Assembly: GCF_000719135.1 (NCBI RefSeq)
Contig: NZ_JOEK01000014.1
Span: 1 to 64,000, forward strand
Direction: 5' to 3'
DNA length: 64,000 nucleotides
From: Streptomyces avicenniae
GTDB lineage: Bacteria; Actinomycetota; Actinomycetes; Streptomycetales; Streptomycetaceae
Part shown: one piece after another, positions 43,685-52,547 of the stretch
How the letters are laid out: every line of letters starts with the position of its first letter
How positions within the stretch are numbered: position 1 is the first letter of the stretch
Translations under genes and position numbers: made by a program
The notes under the pieces: generated by a model
Told to the model about the DNA's origin: nothing
The model's database searches: none
The model's input: the letters and a program-made list of their open reading frames with translations, nothing else

Positions 43685-44776
43685 TTAGGCAACCACCTGT
43701 CCGCGCAGCACCACGCGCCGCGGGTGCGCCAGGACGCGGACGTCCGCGCGGGGGTCGGACGGGTAGACGACGAGGTCGGCAGGGGCGCCCTCGGTGAGCC
43801 CCGGACGGCCGAGCCAGGCGCGGGCGCCCCAGGTGGCCGCCGAGAGGGCGTCGGACGCCGGGAGACCGGCCCTGGCCAGCTCGGCGACCTCGGCGGCGAT
43901 CAGCCCGTGCGCGAGGCTGCCGCCCGCGTCCGTCCCGGCGTAGACGGGCACCCCGGCCTCCCAGGCGGCGCGGACGGTGCGGTACCTGCGCGAGTGGAGC
44001 CGCCGCATGTGGGCGGCCCAGCGCGGGTACTTGGCGTCGCCCCTGTCGGCGAGGCCGGGGAATGTCGCGATGTTGACGAGCGTGGGCACGATGGCGACGC
44101 CGTGCTCGGCGAAGAGCGGGACGGTGTCCTCGGTGAGCCCGGTGGCGTGCTCGACGCAGTCGATCCCGGCCTCCACGAGGTCGCGCAGCGCGTCCTCGGC
44201 GAAGCAGTGGGCGGTGACACGGGCGCCCTCGGCGTGCGCGGCGGCGATCGCGGCGCGGGCGGCGTCCGGCGGCCAGCAGGGGGCGAGGTCGCCCGTGGTC
44301 CGGTCGATCCAGTCGCCGACGAGCTTCACCCAGCCGTCGCCCCGGCGCGCCTCCCGGCGGACGGTGGCGACGAGTTCCTCGGGCTCGACCTCGGCGGCGT
44401 AGCCGCGGATGTAGCGCTGCGGGCGGGCGATGTGGCGGCCCGCGCGGATGATCCGCGGCAGGTCGGGGCGCGCGTCGGTCCAGCGGGTGTCGGCGGCCGA
44501 TCCGGCGTCGCGCAGCAGCAGGGCGCCCGCGTCGCGTTCGGTGAGGGCCTGCCGTTCGGTCTCGGCGGTGTCCACGGCGCCGTCGCGGCCGAGGCCGACG
44601 TGGCAGTGCGCGTCCACGAGGCCGGGCAGCACCCAGCCGTCGAGCGTGACGGTGTCGCGGTCGGTGGCGGGCGGGGTGTGGCTGATCCGGCCGCCGACGA
44701 CCCACAGCTCGTCCCGTACGTCGTCGGGACCGGCGAGGACGCGTCCCGTGAGATGGAGGTCGGGCACGGGCCCCAT
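43685..44776 (-). CDS. Amidohydrolase family protein
   Basis: A 363-residue metal-dependent hydrolase. First metal site is LVDAHCHVGLG. Carboxylated-Lys-type region DGWVKLVGDWIDR. Later His residues are in VTAHCFAEDAL and CVEHATGL, and the final Asp in VYAGTDAGGSLAHG. The layout matches imidazolonepropionase-like or prolidase-like members; substrate is not clear. ATG 44776 is the best start; the open frame upstream to 45064 is an artefact. The gene is divergent from ectA. Confidence 0.87.
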   Translation of the reverse strand: MGPVPDLHLTGRVLAGPDDVRDELWVVGGRISHTPPATDRDTVTLDGWVLPGLVDAHCHVGLGRDGAVDTAETERQALTERDAGALLLRDAGSAADTRWTDARPDLPRIIRAGRHIARPQRYIRGYAAEVEPEELVATVRREARRGDGWVKLVGDWIDRTTGDLAPCWPPDAARAAIAAAHAEGARVTAHCFAEDALRDLVEAGIDCVEHATGLTEDTVPLFAEHGVAIVPTLVNIATFPGLADRGDAKYPRWAAHMRRLHSRRYRTVRAAWEAGVPVYAGTDAGGSLAHGLIAAEVAELARAGLPASDALSAATWGARAWLGRPGLTEGAPADLVVYPSDPRADVRVLAHPRRVVLRGQVVA

Positions 44777-45302
44777 GATCACACGCACGCGGCGGCCTGG
44801 ACGCACGGGCGAGGGTGGCATGCCCTGTCGAACAGTTCCGGCGGACGGTACGCCGCGGAAGGCACGGCGCGGGGACGTCCCGGCGCCCGCGCGCGGCCCC
44901 GGCCCCCGGATTCCCCCACACGCTCCGCAGGGAATCCGACACGGAAAGCAAGAAGGAAGGCGCAATCCCGGAGGCGGGAATTCCGGCGGTTTTCCACTGC
45001 GTTTATCCGTCGAATAAGAGGGTGAGCTTACCGGCGCACTTCTGCCCGCTCTCCTCGACCCCAAACCCCCCTTCGCGAAGTTTTCCGACGGTCACCGGAT
45101 CAGGCCAAGAAGGTCATACGGACGTTACACATCTGTGATGAGGTCCACAAAGTCGCCCCTTTTGTCCGGTAACTAACGGACAGAACGGGTGTTTTCTCCG
45201 CCCGGATCACACCGGTTCACGCGCGCGTTACCACGGCGGGACAGCCTTGGTAACCCCGGGCCGCCATGCGTTATCCGGCGTCGCTGGGTAAATTCAATCT
45301 CC
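44777..45302 (+). promoter_or_regulatory. Long upstream region of the ectoine operon with inverted repeats
   Basis: No gene is visible in these 526 bases. The part nearest ectA has lower GC and carries two inverted repeats: TGTCCG-8-CGGACA (45163-45182), and GTTACCACGGC-6-GCCTTGGTAAC (45227-45254, 11-bp arms, one mismatch). A -10-like TAACTA sits at 45170-45175. The second repeat would lie in the ectA leader and could be an operator or attenuator for osmotic control. There is no good ribosome site before ectA. Segment 44777-45000 shows nothing recognisable. Confidence 0.5.
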
Positions 45303-45935
45303 ATGACCCCCGCACAACCAGACCCCGTAGGTACCGAAATCGATGCCCGTCACGGAGAGCGTGACGGCGCACACGACCGAGCACCCGGCACTGTGCGAGA
45401 CCGTGATTTCCCGGCCGGGCACGACGACCTCGTCCTCGACTCCCCGATGCCCGCCGACGGAGCCGCGCTGTGGCGTATCGCCCGCGACTCCCGCGTCCTT
45501 GACCTGAACTCCTCCTACAGCTACCTGCTGTGGTGCCGCGACTACGCGGCGACCTCTATCGTGGCCCGCGACGGATCGGGCGAGGCGGTCGGCTTCATCA
45601 CCGGGTACACCCGTCCGGAGGCGCCGCGCACCCTGCTGGTCTGGCAGGTGGCGGTCGATCACGCGCAGCGTGGCAAGGGCGTCGCCGCCGCCATGCTGGA
45701 CGCCCTGGTCCTGCGTGCGGGGAGCGCGCGGGGCGTGGACGCCGTCGAGACCACCGTCACCCCCGACAACCACGCCTCCGACCGGCTGTTCACGGCGTTC
45801 GCCGCACGCCACGGCGCCGTCGTGGAGCGTGAGGTGCTGTTCGACGCCGCGCTCTTCCCCGAGGGCGGGCACGCGCCCGAACTGCTGTACCGCATCGGGC
45901 CGGTGGGCGCCCGCGACGGGGCGCCCCGTCCGTGA
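45303..45935 (+). CDS. ectA: L-2,4-diaminobutyrate acetyltransferase EctA
   Basis: Second pathway reaction of ectoine synthesis: acetyl-CoA-dependent N-acetylation of 2,4-diaminobutyrate. A 210-residue GNAT protein with LDSPMPADGAALWRIARDS, LDLNSSYSYLLWCRDYAATS (substrate pocket), and the acetyl-CoA loop in VDHAQRGKGVAAAMLDAL. Residues 1-40 are a variable charged extension, longer than in many EctA. First gene of the ectABCD operon; gap to ectB is 83 bases. Confidence 0.95.
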   Translation: MTPAQPDPVGTEIDARHGERDGAHDRAPGTVRDRDFPAGHDDLVLDSPMPADGAALWRIARDSRVLDLNSSYSYLLWCRDYAATSIVARDGSGEAVGFITGYTRPEAPRTLLVWQVAVDHAQRGKGVAAAMLDALVLRAGSARGVDAVETTVTPDNHASDRLFTAFAARHGAVVEREVLFDAALFPEGGHAPELLYRIGPVGARDGAPRP

Positions 45936-46018
45936 CCGGGCGCGCGTCCGGCCGCTCACCGGACCACCGCCGTCCGCCCGCCAGAACCCCGAGAGACCTC
46001 GCAGACCAGGAGAAAGCC

Positions 46019-47281
46019 GTGACCACCACCCAGCCCGCCCCGAGTGTCTTCACGACCCTGGAGTCGGAGGTGCGCAGCTACTGCCGCGCCTGGCCGACCG
46101 TCTTCGACCGCGCACGCGGCAGCCGGATGTACGACGAGGACGGCCGCGAGTACCTCGACTTCTTCGCCGGGGCGGGATCGCTCAACTACGGCCACAACAA
46201 CCCGGTCCTGAAGCGCGCCCTGCTGGACTACCTGGAGCGCGACGGCGTCACGCACGGGCTCGACATGTCCACGACGGCGAAACGGGCGTTCCTGGAGACG
46301 TTCAGGAGCGTCGTCCTGGAGCCCCGCGGGCTGGACCACAAGGTCATGTTCCCCGGGCCGACCGGCACCAACGCCGTGGAGGCCGCGCTGAAGCTGGCCC
46401 GCAAGGTGAAGGGGCGCGAGGCGATCGTGTCGTTCACCAACGCGTTCCACGGCATGTCGCTCGGCGCGCTGGCGGTCACGGGCAACGCGTTCAAGCGCGC
46501 CGGGGCGGGCATCCCGCTGGTGCACGGCACGCCGATGCCGTTCGACGACTACCTCGACGGCCGGACGCCCGACTTCATCTGGTTCGAACGGCTCCTGGGC
46601 GACGCCGGTTCCGGGCTGAACAAGCCCGCCGCCGTCATCGTGGAGACGGTGCAGGGCGAGGGCGGCATCAACGTCGCGCGGGCCGAGTGGCTGCGCGGCC
46701 TCGCCGACCTGTGCAAGCGGCACGACATGCTGCTGATCGTGGACGACATCCAGATGGGCTGCGGGCGGACCGGCGCGTTCTTCTCCTTCGAGGAGGCCGG
46801 GATCGTGCCGGACATCGTGACGCTGTCGAAGTCCATCAGCGGCTACGGGCTGCCCATGTCGCTGGTGCTCCTGGCGCCCGAGCTGGACATCTGGGAGCCG
46901 GGCGAGCACAACGGCACCTTCCGCGGCAACAACCCGGCGTTCGTCACGGCCGCCGCCGCGCTCGACATGTACTGGTCGGACGGCGGGATGGAGAAGCAGA
47001 CCCTCAGCCGGGGCGAGCAGGTCGAGACGGCGCTGCGGCAGTTGGCCGCCGAGCACGCGGGCGCCGCCTACCGGGGCCGCGGGCTCGTCTGGGGCCTGAC
47101 GTTCGAGGACCAGGACCGGGCGACGGCGGTCTGCCGCCGCGCGTTCGAACTGGGGCTGCTGATCGAGACGTCGGGGCCGCAGAGCGAGGTCGTGAAGCTG
47201 CTGCCCGCGCTGACCGTCACGCCGGAGGAACTGGACGAGGGACTGCGGACGCTGACCCGCGCGGTGCGCGAGACGGCCTGA
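46019..47281 (+). CDS. ectB: Diaminobutyrate-2-oxoglutarate transaminase EctB
   Basis: PLP-dependent aminotransferase making 2,4-diaminobutyrate from aspartate semialdehyde, the first ectoine-specific step; 420 residues. Features are [15 protein letters not shown], the phosphate-binding [30 protein letters not shown], and the PLP-lysine region [16 protein letters not shown] 46019 follows ACCAGGAGAAAG. Confidence 0.96.
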   Translation: MTTTQPAPSVFTTLESEVRSYCRAWPTVFDRARGSRMYDEDGREYLDFFAGAGSLNYGHNNPVLKRALLDYLERDGVTHGLDMSTTAKRAFLETFRSVVLEPRGLDHKVMFPGPTGTNAVEAALKLARKVKGREAIVSFTNAFHGMSLGALAVTGNAFKRAGAGIPLVHGTPMPFDDYLDGRTPDFIWFERLLGDAGSGLNKPAAVIVETVQGEGGINVARAEWLRGLADLCKRHDMLLIVDDIQMGCGRTGAFFSFEEAGIVPDIVTLSKSISGYGLPMSLVLLAPELDIWEPGEHNGTFRGNNPAFVTAAAALDMYWSDGGMEKQTLSRGEQVETALRQLAAEHAGAAYRGRGLVWGLTFEDQDRATAVCRRAFELGLLIETSGPQSEVVKLLPALTVTPEELDEGLRTLTRAVRETA

Positions 47282-47345
47282 ACGGGCCGCCGCCACCACC
47301 GCCACGCCACCGCCGCACCGCAAGCAGACGACGAAGGGGAGAAGC

Positions 47346-47750
47346 GTGATCGTCCGATCGTTGAAGGACATCGAGGGCACCGACCGGGACGTCAGGTCGG
47401 CCTCGGGCACCTGGCGCAGCAAGCGCATCGTGCTCGCCAAGGAGGGCGTCGGCTTCTCGCTGCACGAGACGGTGCTCTACGCGGGCACGGAGACCCGCAT
47501 GTGGTACGCGAACCACATCGAGGCCGTCCTGTGCGTCGAGGGCGAGGCCGAGCTGACCGACGAGGGGACGGGCGAGACGTACGAGATCACGCCGGGGACC
47601 ATGTACCTGCTCGACGGCCACGAGAAGCACACGCTGCGCCCGCGCACCGACTTCCGCACGATCTGCGTCTTCAACCCGCCGGTCACCGGCCGGGAGGACC
47701 ACGACGAGAACGGCGTCTACCCGCTGCTGACCGAGGCCCCCGCCTCCTAG
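47346..47750 (+). CDS. ectC: Ectoine synthase EctC
   Basis: Cyclises N-gamma-acetyl-diaminobutyrate to ectoine. A 134-residue cupin beginning [16 protein letters not shown] with the conserved [19 protein letters not shown] and [10 protein letters not shown] stretches that form the iron and substrate pocket. Length fits the family. GTG 47346 follows AGGGGAG. The gap to ectD is 55 bases. Confidence 0.97.
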   Translation: MIVRSLKDIEGTDRDVRSASGTWRSKRIVLAKEGVGFSLHETVLYAGTETRMWYANHIEAVLCVEGEAELTDEGTGETYEITPGTMYLLDGHEKHTLRPRTDFRTICVFNPPVTGREDHDENGVYPLLTEAPAS

Positions 47751-47805
47751 GGCCAGCCGCGCCGACGACACGGAAGTACCGAGCACCGAAGGAGAGGAGT
47801 CAGTC

Positions 47806-48705
47806 ATGACAGCCGCACCCGAGCGGACAGCCGACCTGTACCCCACGCGGGGCGCGACCGAGGTGGCCACGCCGCGCCAGGACCCGGTGGTGTGGGCGGG
47901 CACCGACGCGCCAGGCCCCTTCGCGGCCGGGGAACTGGCGGCGTTCGAACGGGACGGGTTCGCCTCGGTGGAGCAGCTGATCACGCCGGACGAGGTCGCC
48001 GTCTACCGGGCCGAGCTGGACCGCCTGGTCGGCGACCCGCGGATCAGGGCGGACGAGCGGTCGATCGTGGAGTCGGCGTCCGGCGAGATCCGCTCGGTCT
48101 TCGAGGTGCACCGGATCAGCGAGGTGTTCGCCGCGCTGGTGCGTGACCCGCGGGTCGTGGAGCGCGCGCGGCAGATCCTCGGCTCCGAGGTGTACGTCCA
48201 CCAGAGCCGGATCAACGTGAAGCCGGGCTTCGGTGCCAGCGGGTTCTACTGGCACTCGGACTTCGAGACCTGGCACGCGGAGGACGGGATGCCGCGGATG
48301 CGCGCGGTGTCGGTGTCGATCGCGCTGACCGAGAACCTGGACACCAACGGCGGGCTGATGATCATGCCGGGCTCGCACGAGTCGTTCCTCGGCTGCGCGG
48401 GCGAGACGCCGCGCGACAACTACAAGAAGTCGCTCCAGATGCAGGACGCGGGGACGCCGTCGGACGAGGCGCTGACGGGCTTCGCCGACCGGCACGGCAT
48501 CAAGCTGTTCACCGGGGCAGCCGGTTCCGCGACCTGGTTCGACTGCAACTGCATGCACGGCTCGGGCGACAACATCACCCCGTACCCGCGCAGCAACGTG
48601 TTCCTCGTCTTCAACAGCGTGGAGAACGCGGCCGTCGAGCCGTTCGCGGCGCCGGTGCGGCGCCCCGAGTTCATCGGCGCGCGGGACTTCACGCCGGTGC
48701 GCTGA
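47806..48705 (+). CDS. ectD: Ectoine 5-hydroxylase EctD
   Basis: Fe(II)/2-oxoglutarate dioxygenase that converts ectoine to 5-hydroxyectoine; 299 residues. The iron ligands are H150 and D152 (FYWHSDFETWH) and H251 (NCMHGSGDN). The ectoine-pocket motif begins VHQSRINVKPGFGASGF. A strong GGAGAGGAG precedes the ATG. Its presence means the cell can make hydroxyectoine, which protects against heat and desiccation. Last gene of the operon. Confidence 0.96.
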   Translation: MTAAPERTADLYPTRGATEVATPRQDPVVWAGTDAPGPFAAGELAAFERDGFASVEQLITPDEVAVYRAELDRLVGDPRIRADERSIVESASGEIRSVFEVHRISEVFAALVRDPRVVERARQILGSEVYVHQSRINVKPGFGASGFYWHSDFETWHAEDGMPRMRAVSVSIALTENLDTNGGLMIMPGSHESFLGCAGETPRDNYKKSLQMQDAGTPSDEALTGFADRHGIKLFTGAAGSATWFDCNCMHGSGDNITPYPRSNVFLVFNSVENAAVEPFAAPVRRPEFIGARDFTPVR

Positions 48706-48739
48706 CCCGCCGACGCGGCGCCGCCGCGCGGGGACGGAC

Positions 48740-48770
48740 GGGCCCGGACACCCCTGGGGTGCCCGGGCCC
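48740..48770. terminator. Terminator after ectD
   Basis: GGGCCCGGACACCCC pairs with GGGGTGCCCGGGCCC (15-bp arms, one mismatch, tight loop). It lies between the convergent ectD and phoX genes and can act on both. Confidence 0.85.
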
Positions 48771-48780
48771 GCGCGGTCGT

Positions 48781-50736
48781 TCAGGTGCCGATCACGCCGC
48801 CGTCGCGCCTGCGGACGACGACGGTCGCCGAGCGCGGACGGCCCTCGGGGTCGAAGTCGGGCCAGTTGCTGACGGCCCGCGGGTCCTCGGGGCTCGGGGC
48901 GCCCCAGGCGGTCGTGGCCTCGCCCGGGTGCTGGACGTTCACGAACATCGTCCTGCGGTCGGGCGTGAACGTGACGCCGCTGATCTCCGAGCCGCGCGGG
49001 CCGGTGAGGAAGCGGCGGATCTCGCCGGTGCGCGGGTCGGCGGCGAGCATCTGGTTGTTGCCGATGTTCTCGTGGCCGCGCTCCGGCAGGTTCTGCGTCG
49101 AGTTGGAGACGTCGGTCTGGATCCACAGCCGGCCGTCGGCGTCGAACGCGAGGCCGTCGGGCGAGCCGAAGACGTCGCGCGCGTCCAGGGTCGTCTCCGG
49201 GTCGTGGGCCGGGTCGCCCGCGAGGAGGAACAGGTCCCACTCGAACGTCGTCGCGGTGTTGTCGCGGCGGCGCTCGGTCCAGCGGACGATGTGGCCGTAC
49301 GGGTTGGGGCGGCGGGGGCTGACCGCGCTGTCCCAGCCGCTGCCGTTCGTCAGCGTGCAGTAGACGTCCTGGTTCTCCGGGTTGACGGAGATCCACTCGG
49401 GCCGGTCCATGCGCGTCGCGCCCAGCGCGTCGGCCGCCTCGCGGGTGCGCAGCAGGACGTCCGCCTGGTCGGCCCAGCCGTTCCTGCGGGTGAGCGGGCC
49501 GCGGCCGTGCTCCAGGGGCAGCCAGGTGCCGGTGCCGTCGTCGTCGAAGCGGGCGACGTAGAGCGTGCCGTGGTCGAGCGGGCTGCGGCCGAGGGCGCGC
49601 TGCACCCGCCAGTTGCCCTGGCCGACGAACTTGTAGATGTAGTCGCCGTCCTGGTCGTCACCGGTGTACGCGACGATCCGGCCGCGCGACTCGGTGACGG
49701 TGCAGCCCTCGTGCTTCACGCGGCCGAGTGCGGTGCGCTTCACGGGCTTGGCGCGCGGGTCCTGCGGGTCGATCTCGACGACCCAGCCGAAGCGGTTGAT
49801 CTCGTTCGGGTTCTCGGCGAGGTCGAAGCGCGGGTCGGCGAGGTGCCAACGGAAGCCGCCGCCGGTGCGCGAGACGCCGTAGCGGGCCTGGCTGGGCGTG
49901 GGCTCCCAGTCGGGGTCCTCGGTGCCGAAGTAGTTGTTCCAGTTCTCCTCGCACGTGAGGTACGTGCCCCAGGGGGTCCAGCCGTTGGAGCAGTTGTTGA
50001 GCGTCCCGGCGGGGGCGCCCTCCGCGCGCAGGGCGGGGTGGTCGGCGCGGACGGGTCCTGAGAACGTGACGGGCGTGCTGCCGGTGATGCGGCGGGCGCG
50101 GCGCGACTCGGCGACGCGCCACGTGTCGCCGCGCCGCTCGATCTCCACGACGCTGACGCCGTGCGCGGCCAGGGCCTTGGCGACCTTCTCGGCCGTCATC
50201 TCCTCAGGGCCGTCCGGGAACAGCAGTTCCTGATCGACGTACTCGTGGTTCAGCACCAGCAGGCCGCGGCGGCTGCCCTCCGCGCCGCGCCCGAGGGGGA
50301 AGTAGTGCATGCCGTCGTGGTTCATGCCGATCTGCTCGGCCTGCTCCTCGGCCGAGTTGCCCGCGTCGGACCGCCAGGCCGGGCCGCTGGGGCGTACCGG
50401 GGTGCCCCAGGGGATGAGGACCTGCGTGACGTAGCCCTCCGGCACGGCGAACGTGTCGTCGGTGCTGGTGGGCACCGGCCGGAAGCCGAGCAGGTCACGG
50501 CCGTGCCGTGCCGGTGCGGCGGCGGGCGCGGCCGTCGCGGCGGACGCCGCCGAGGCGGTGCCCGCGCCCGCGCCCGCCGCGATCAGGAACCCCGCGGCGG
50601 CGGCTGTCCCGCCGCGCAGGGCGGTCCGGCGGGACAGCCGCGTCGCGGCCACCTCGCCGAAGGTGCGGTTGCCGGAGGGGTTGGAGCTGACGTCGTCCGG
50701 GTCGATCTCCGGGAACACGGGCAGCTGACCTGACAT
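48781..50736 (-). CDS. phoX: PhoX family alkaline phosphatase, Tat-exported
   Basis: A 651-residue secreted phosphatase. The twin-arginine signal is LSRRTALRGG (Arg 36 and 37) followed by a hydrophobic Ala-rich helix (about 40-70). The mature PhoX domain has LVLNHEYVDQELLFPDG, NNCSNGWTPWGTYLTCEENW (metal-binding region), and LNDAPDGLAFD-like GSPDGLAFDADGRLWIQTD. PhoX enzymes are calcium/iron phosphomonoesterases that release phosphate outside the cell. They need no partner genes. A PHO-box-like sequence lies upstream. Length fits the bacterial family. Confidence 0.92.
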   Translation of the reverse strand: MSGQLPVFPEIDPDDVSSNPSGNRTFGEVAATRLSRRTALRGGTAAAAGFLIAAGAGAGTASAASAATAAPAAAPARHGRDLLGFRPVPTSTDDTFAVPEGYVTQVLIPWGTPVRPSGPAWRSDAGNSAEEQAEQIGMNHDGMHYFPLGRGAEGSRRGLLVLNHEYVDQELLFPDGPEEMTAEKVAKALAAHGVSVVEIERRGDTWRVAESRRARRITGSTPVTFSGPVRADHPALRAEGAPAGTLNNCSNGWTPWGTYLTCEENWNNYFGTEDPDWEPTPSQARYGVSRTGGGFRWHLADPRFDLAENPNEINRFGWVVEIDPQDPRAKPVKRTALGRVKHEGCTVTESRGRIVAYTGDDQDGDYIYKFVGQGNWRVQRALGRSPLDHGTLYVARFDDDGTGTWLPLEHGRGPLTRRNGWADQADVLLRTREAADALGATRMDRPEWISVNPENQDVYCTLTNGSGWDSAVSPRRPNPYGHIVRWTERRRDNTATTFEWDLFLLAGDPAHDPETTLDARDVFGSPDGLAFDADGRLWIQTDVSNSTQNLPERGHENIGNNQMLAADPRTGEIRRFLTGPRGSEISGVTFTPDRRTMFVNVQHPGEATTAWGAPSPEDPRAVSNWPDFDPEGRPRSATVVVRRRDGGVIGT

Positions 50737-50774
50737 CGCGTGACCTCACGTGTGGACGGCATGACGTTCACGTG

Positions 50775-50818
50775 AGGCTAGGAGCCGCCGGTGGCGCGAA
50801 GAAGCCCCGAAGGTGAAC
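50775..50818 (-). promoter_or_regulatory. Candidate phosphate-responsive promoter of phoX
   Basis: On the minus strand, GTTCACCTTCG (50808-50818) matches one PHO-box unit. It is followed by a poorer unit, GGGCTTCTTCG, and, 31 bases after the GTTCACC core, by the -10-like TAGCCT (50775-50780). Only one unit is strong, so this is a moderate call. Confidence 0.45.
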
Positions 50819-50847
50819 GTCCGGCCACCTCCATTCGTACGGCGTAT

Positions 50848-52431
50848 TCATCCGCGCTGTCCCGGCGCGTTCAGCCCCGCGCCTCCACCCTGACGCACCC
50901 CGTTCACCCGGCGGGGCAGGCCGAGGGGGTTGTCGTCGCGCAGTTCCGGCGGGAGCAGCGCGGGCGGCGTGCTCTGGTAGGCGACGGGGCGCAGCCAGCG
51001 TTCGATCGCCGTGGCGCCGACCGAGGTGAACAGGGAGGTGGTGGCCGGGTAGGGGCCGCCGTGGTGCTGGGCGGGGGTGACGGCGACGCCGGTGGGCCAG
51101 CCGTTCACGAGGACGCGCCCGGCGAGCGGGGTGAGGGCGGCGAGGAGGGCGCGGCCGGTCGCGGTGTGTTCACCTCCGGTCTCGGACGGGGCGAGGTGGA
51201 CCGTCGCGGTGAGGCTGCCGCCGAGGCGGGCGAGGACGGCGGCCGGGCCGTCGGCGTCGGCGTCGGCGTCGGCGTCGTGGCGGACGACGACGGTGACGGG
51301 GCCGAAGCACTCGTCGAGCAGCAGGTCGTGGGGCCCGTCGGCGGCGAGCCGCGCGGCGTCCACGGTGAGGAAGCCGGGCACGACGGTGCCGTCCGCGCCG
51401 GGGCCGGGGGCGACAGGCGCCTCGACGCCGTCGAGCGCGGCGCGCGCGGCGACGCCGGAGACGAACGCCTCGCGCATCCCGGCGTCGAGCAGCACGCCGG
51501 GCGCGGCCTCGGCGACCTGCCCGGCGAGCGCGGCCACCAGGGCGTCGCCCGCCTCGCCGCGCGGGACGAACACGAGCCCCGGCTTGGTGCAGAACTGGCC
51601 GGTGCCGAGCGTCATGGAGGCGGCGAGCCCGGCGCCGATCTCCCCGGCCCGCTCGCGCGCGGCGCGCTCGGTGACGACGACCGGGTTCAGGCTGCCCAGT
51701 TCGCCGTAGAAGGGGATGGGCACGGGCCGGGCCGCGGCGGTGTCGAACAGCGCGCGGCCCCCGCGTACGGAGCCGGTGAAGCCCGCCGCGGTGACCAGCG
51801 GGTGCCCGATGAGGTCGATGCCCGCCCGGAAGCCGTGCACGAGGGTGAGCACGTCCTCGGGCAGCCCGGCGTCGGCGGCGGCCAGGCGCAGGGCGGCGGC
51901 GGCGCGTTCCGAGGTCTCGGGGTGGTCGGGGTGGGCCTTGACGACGACGGGGCAGCCCGCGGCCAGGGCGCTGGCGGTGTCGCCGCCCGGCACGGAGAAG
52001 GCCAGCGGGAAGTTGGAGGCCGCGTAGACGGCGACGACGCCGAGCGGCACCTTGTGGCGGCGCAGGTCGGGGCGTGGCGGGGTGGCGGACGGGTCGGCGT
52101 GGTCGATGACGACGCCGAGCGCGCCGCCGTCCAGGACCTCGTCGGCGAAGGCGAGGAACTGCCCCGTGGTGCGGGCGAGTTCACCGGTGAGCCGGGGGAC
52201 GCCGAGGGCCGTCTCGGCGTCGGCCGCGGCGATCAGCTCGGGCCCGGCCTGGGTCAGCCGGTCGGCCGCCGCGCGCAGCAGGGCGACGCGCCGGTCACGG
52301 TCGGCGAGGGCGGCGCGGGTGGCGTGCGCGGCGCGGACGGCGGCGTCCACGGCGGCGGCCGTGGCCTCCCCGGCGACCCGCACCCGCCGCGTCCCGGTCC
52401 GCGGGTCCACGCTCCACACTGGTTCGGCCAC
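50848..52431 (-). CDS. 2-oxoglutarate semialdehyde dehydrogenase (NADP-type aldehyde dehydrogenase)
   Basis: A 527-residue aldehyde dehydrogenase of the alpha-ketoglutaric semialdehyde class (residues PVVVKAHPDHPETSE, catalytic Glu in FYGELGSLNP, catalytic Cys in GTGQFCTKPG). It oxidises 2,5-dioxopentanoate to 2-oxoglutarate, the last step of oxidative uronate and aldarate breakdown. GTG 52431 follows GGAGGG. An Asp-Ala repeat from a hexanucleotide expansion lies near residue 385-395. Divergent from the IclR regulator, with an inverted repeat between them; KdgD and Udh are encoded 4-6 kb away. Confidence 0.88.
   Translation of the reverse strand: MAEPVWSVDPRTGTRRVRVAGEATAAAVDAAVRAAHATRAALADRDRRVALLRAAADRLTQAGPELIAAADAETALGVPRLTGELARTTGQFLAFADEVLDGGALGVVIDHADPSATPPRPDLRRHKVPLGVVAVYAASNFPLAFSVPGGDTASALAAGCPVVVKAHPDHPETSERAAAALRLAAADAGLPEDVLTLVHGFRAGIDLIGHPLVTAAGFTGSVRGGRALFDTAAARPVPIPFYGELGSLNPVVVTERAARERAGEIGAGLAASMTLGTGQFCTKPGLVFVPRGEAGDALVAALAGQVAEAAPGVLLDAGMREAFVSGVAARAALDGVEAPVAPGPGADGTVVPGFLTVDAARLAADGPHDLLLDECFGPVTVVVRHDADADADADGPAAVLARLGGSLTATVHLAPSETGGEHTATGRALLAALTPLAGRVLVNGWPTGVAVTPAQHHGGPYPATTSLFTSVGATAIERWLRPVAYQSTPPALLPPELRDDNPLGLPRRVNGVRQGGGAGLNAPGQRG
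51251..51277 (+). repeat. Hexanucleotide microsatellite inside the aldehyde dehydrogenase gene
   Basis: TCGGCG occurs four times in tandem plus a further TCG. On the coding strand it encodes alternating Asp-Ala residues in a surface loop between RHDA and DGPAAV. The unit is a multiple of three, so length change would keep the frame. Confidence 0.9.
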
Positions 52432-52462
52432 CGGGCCCGTCCCTCCTGTCACGCGACGCACA

Positions 52463-52478
52463 GTTCGATATACTGAAC
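52463..52478. promoter_or_regulatory. Candidate IclR operator upstream of the aldehyde dehydrogenase
   Basis: GTTCGATATACTGAAC has symmetric ends (GTTC/GAAC) and a symmetric TATA centre. It lies in the 116-base gap between the divergent aldehyde dehydrogenase and IclR genes. The GTTC/GAAC half-sites recur in the longer inverted repeat between kdgD and udh (57590-57613). Confidence 0.55.
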
Positions 52479-52547
52479 GACGTCTCCGTATGTGAATAAC
52501 GGGACTGTAGTATGTGGCTGCGGCGCGATTCAAGGGGGTCAGGTCGG

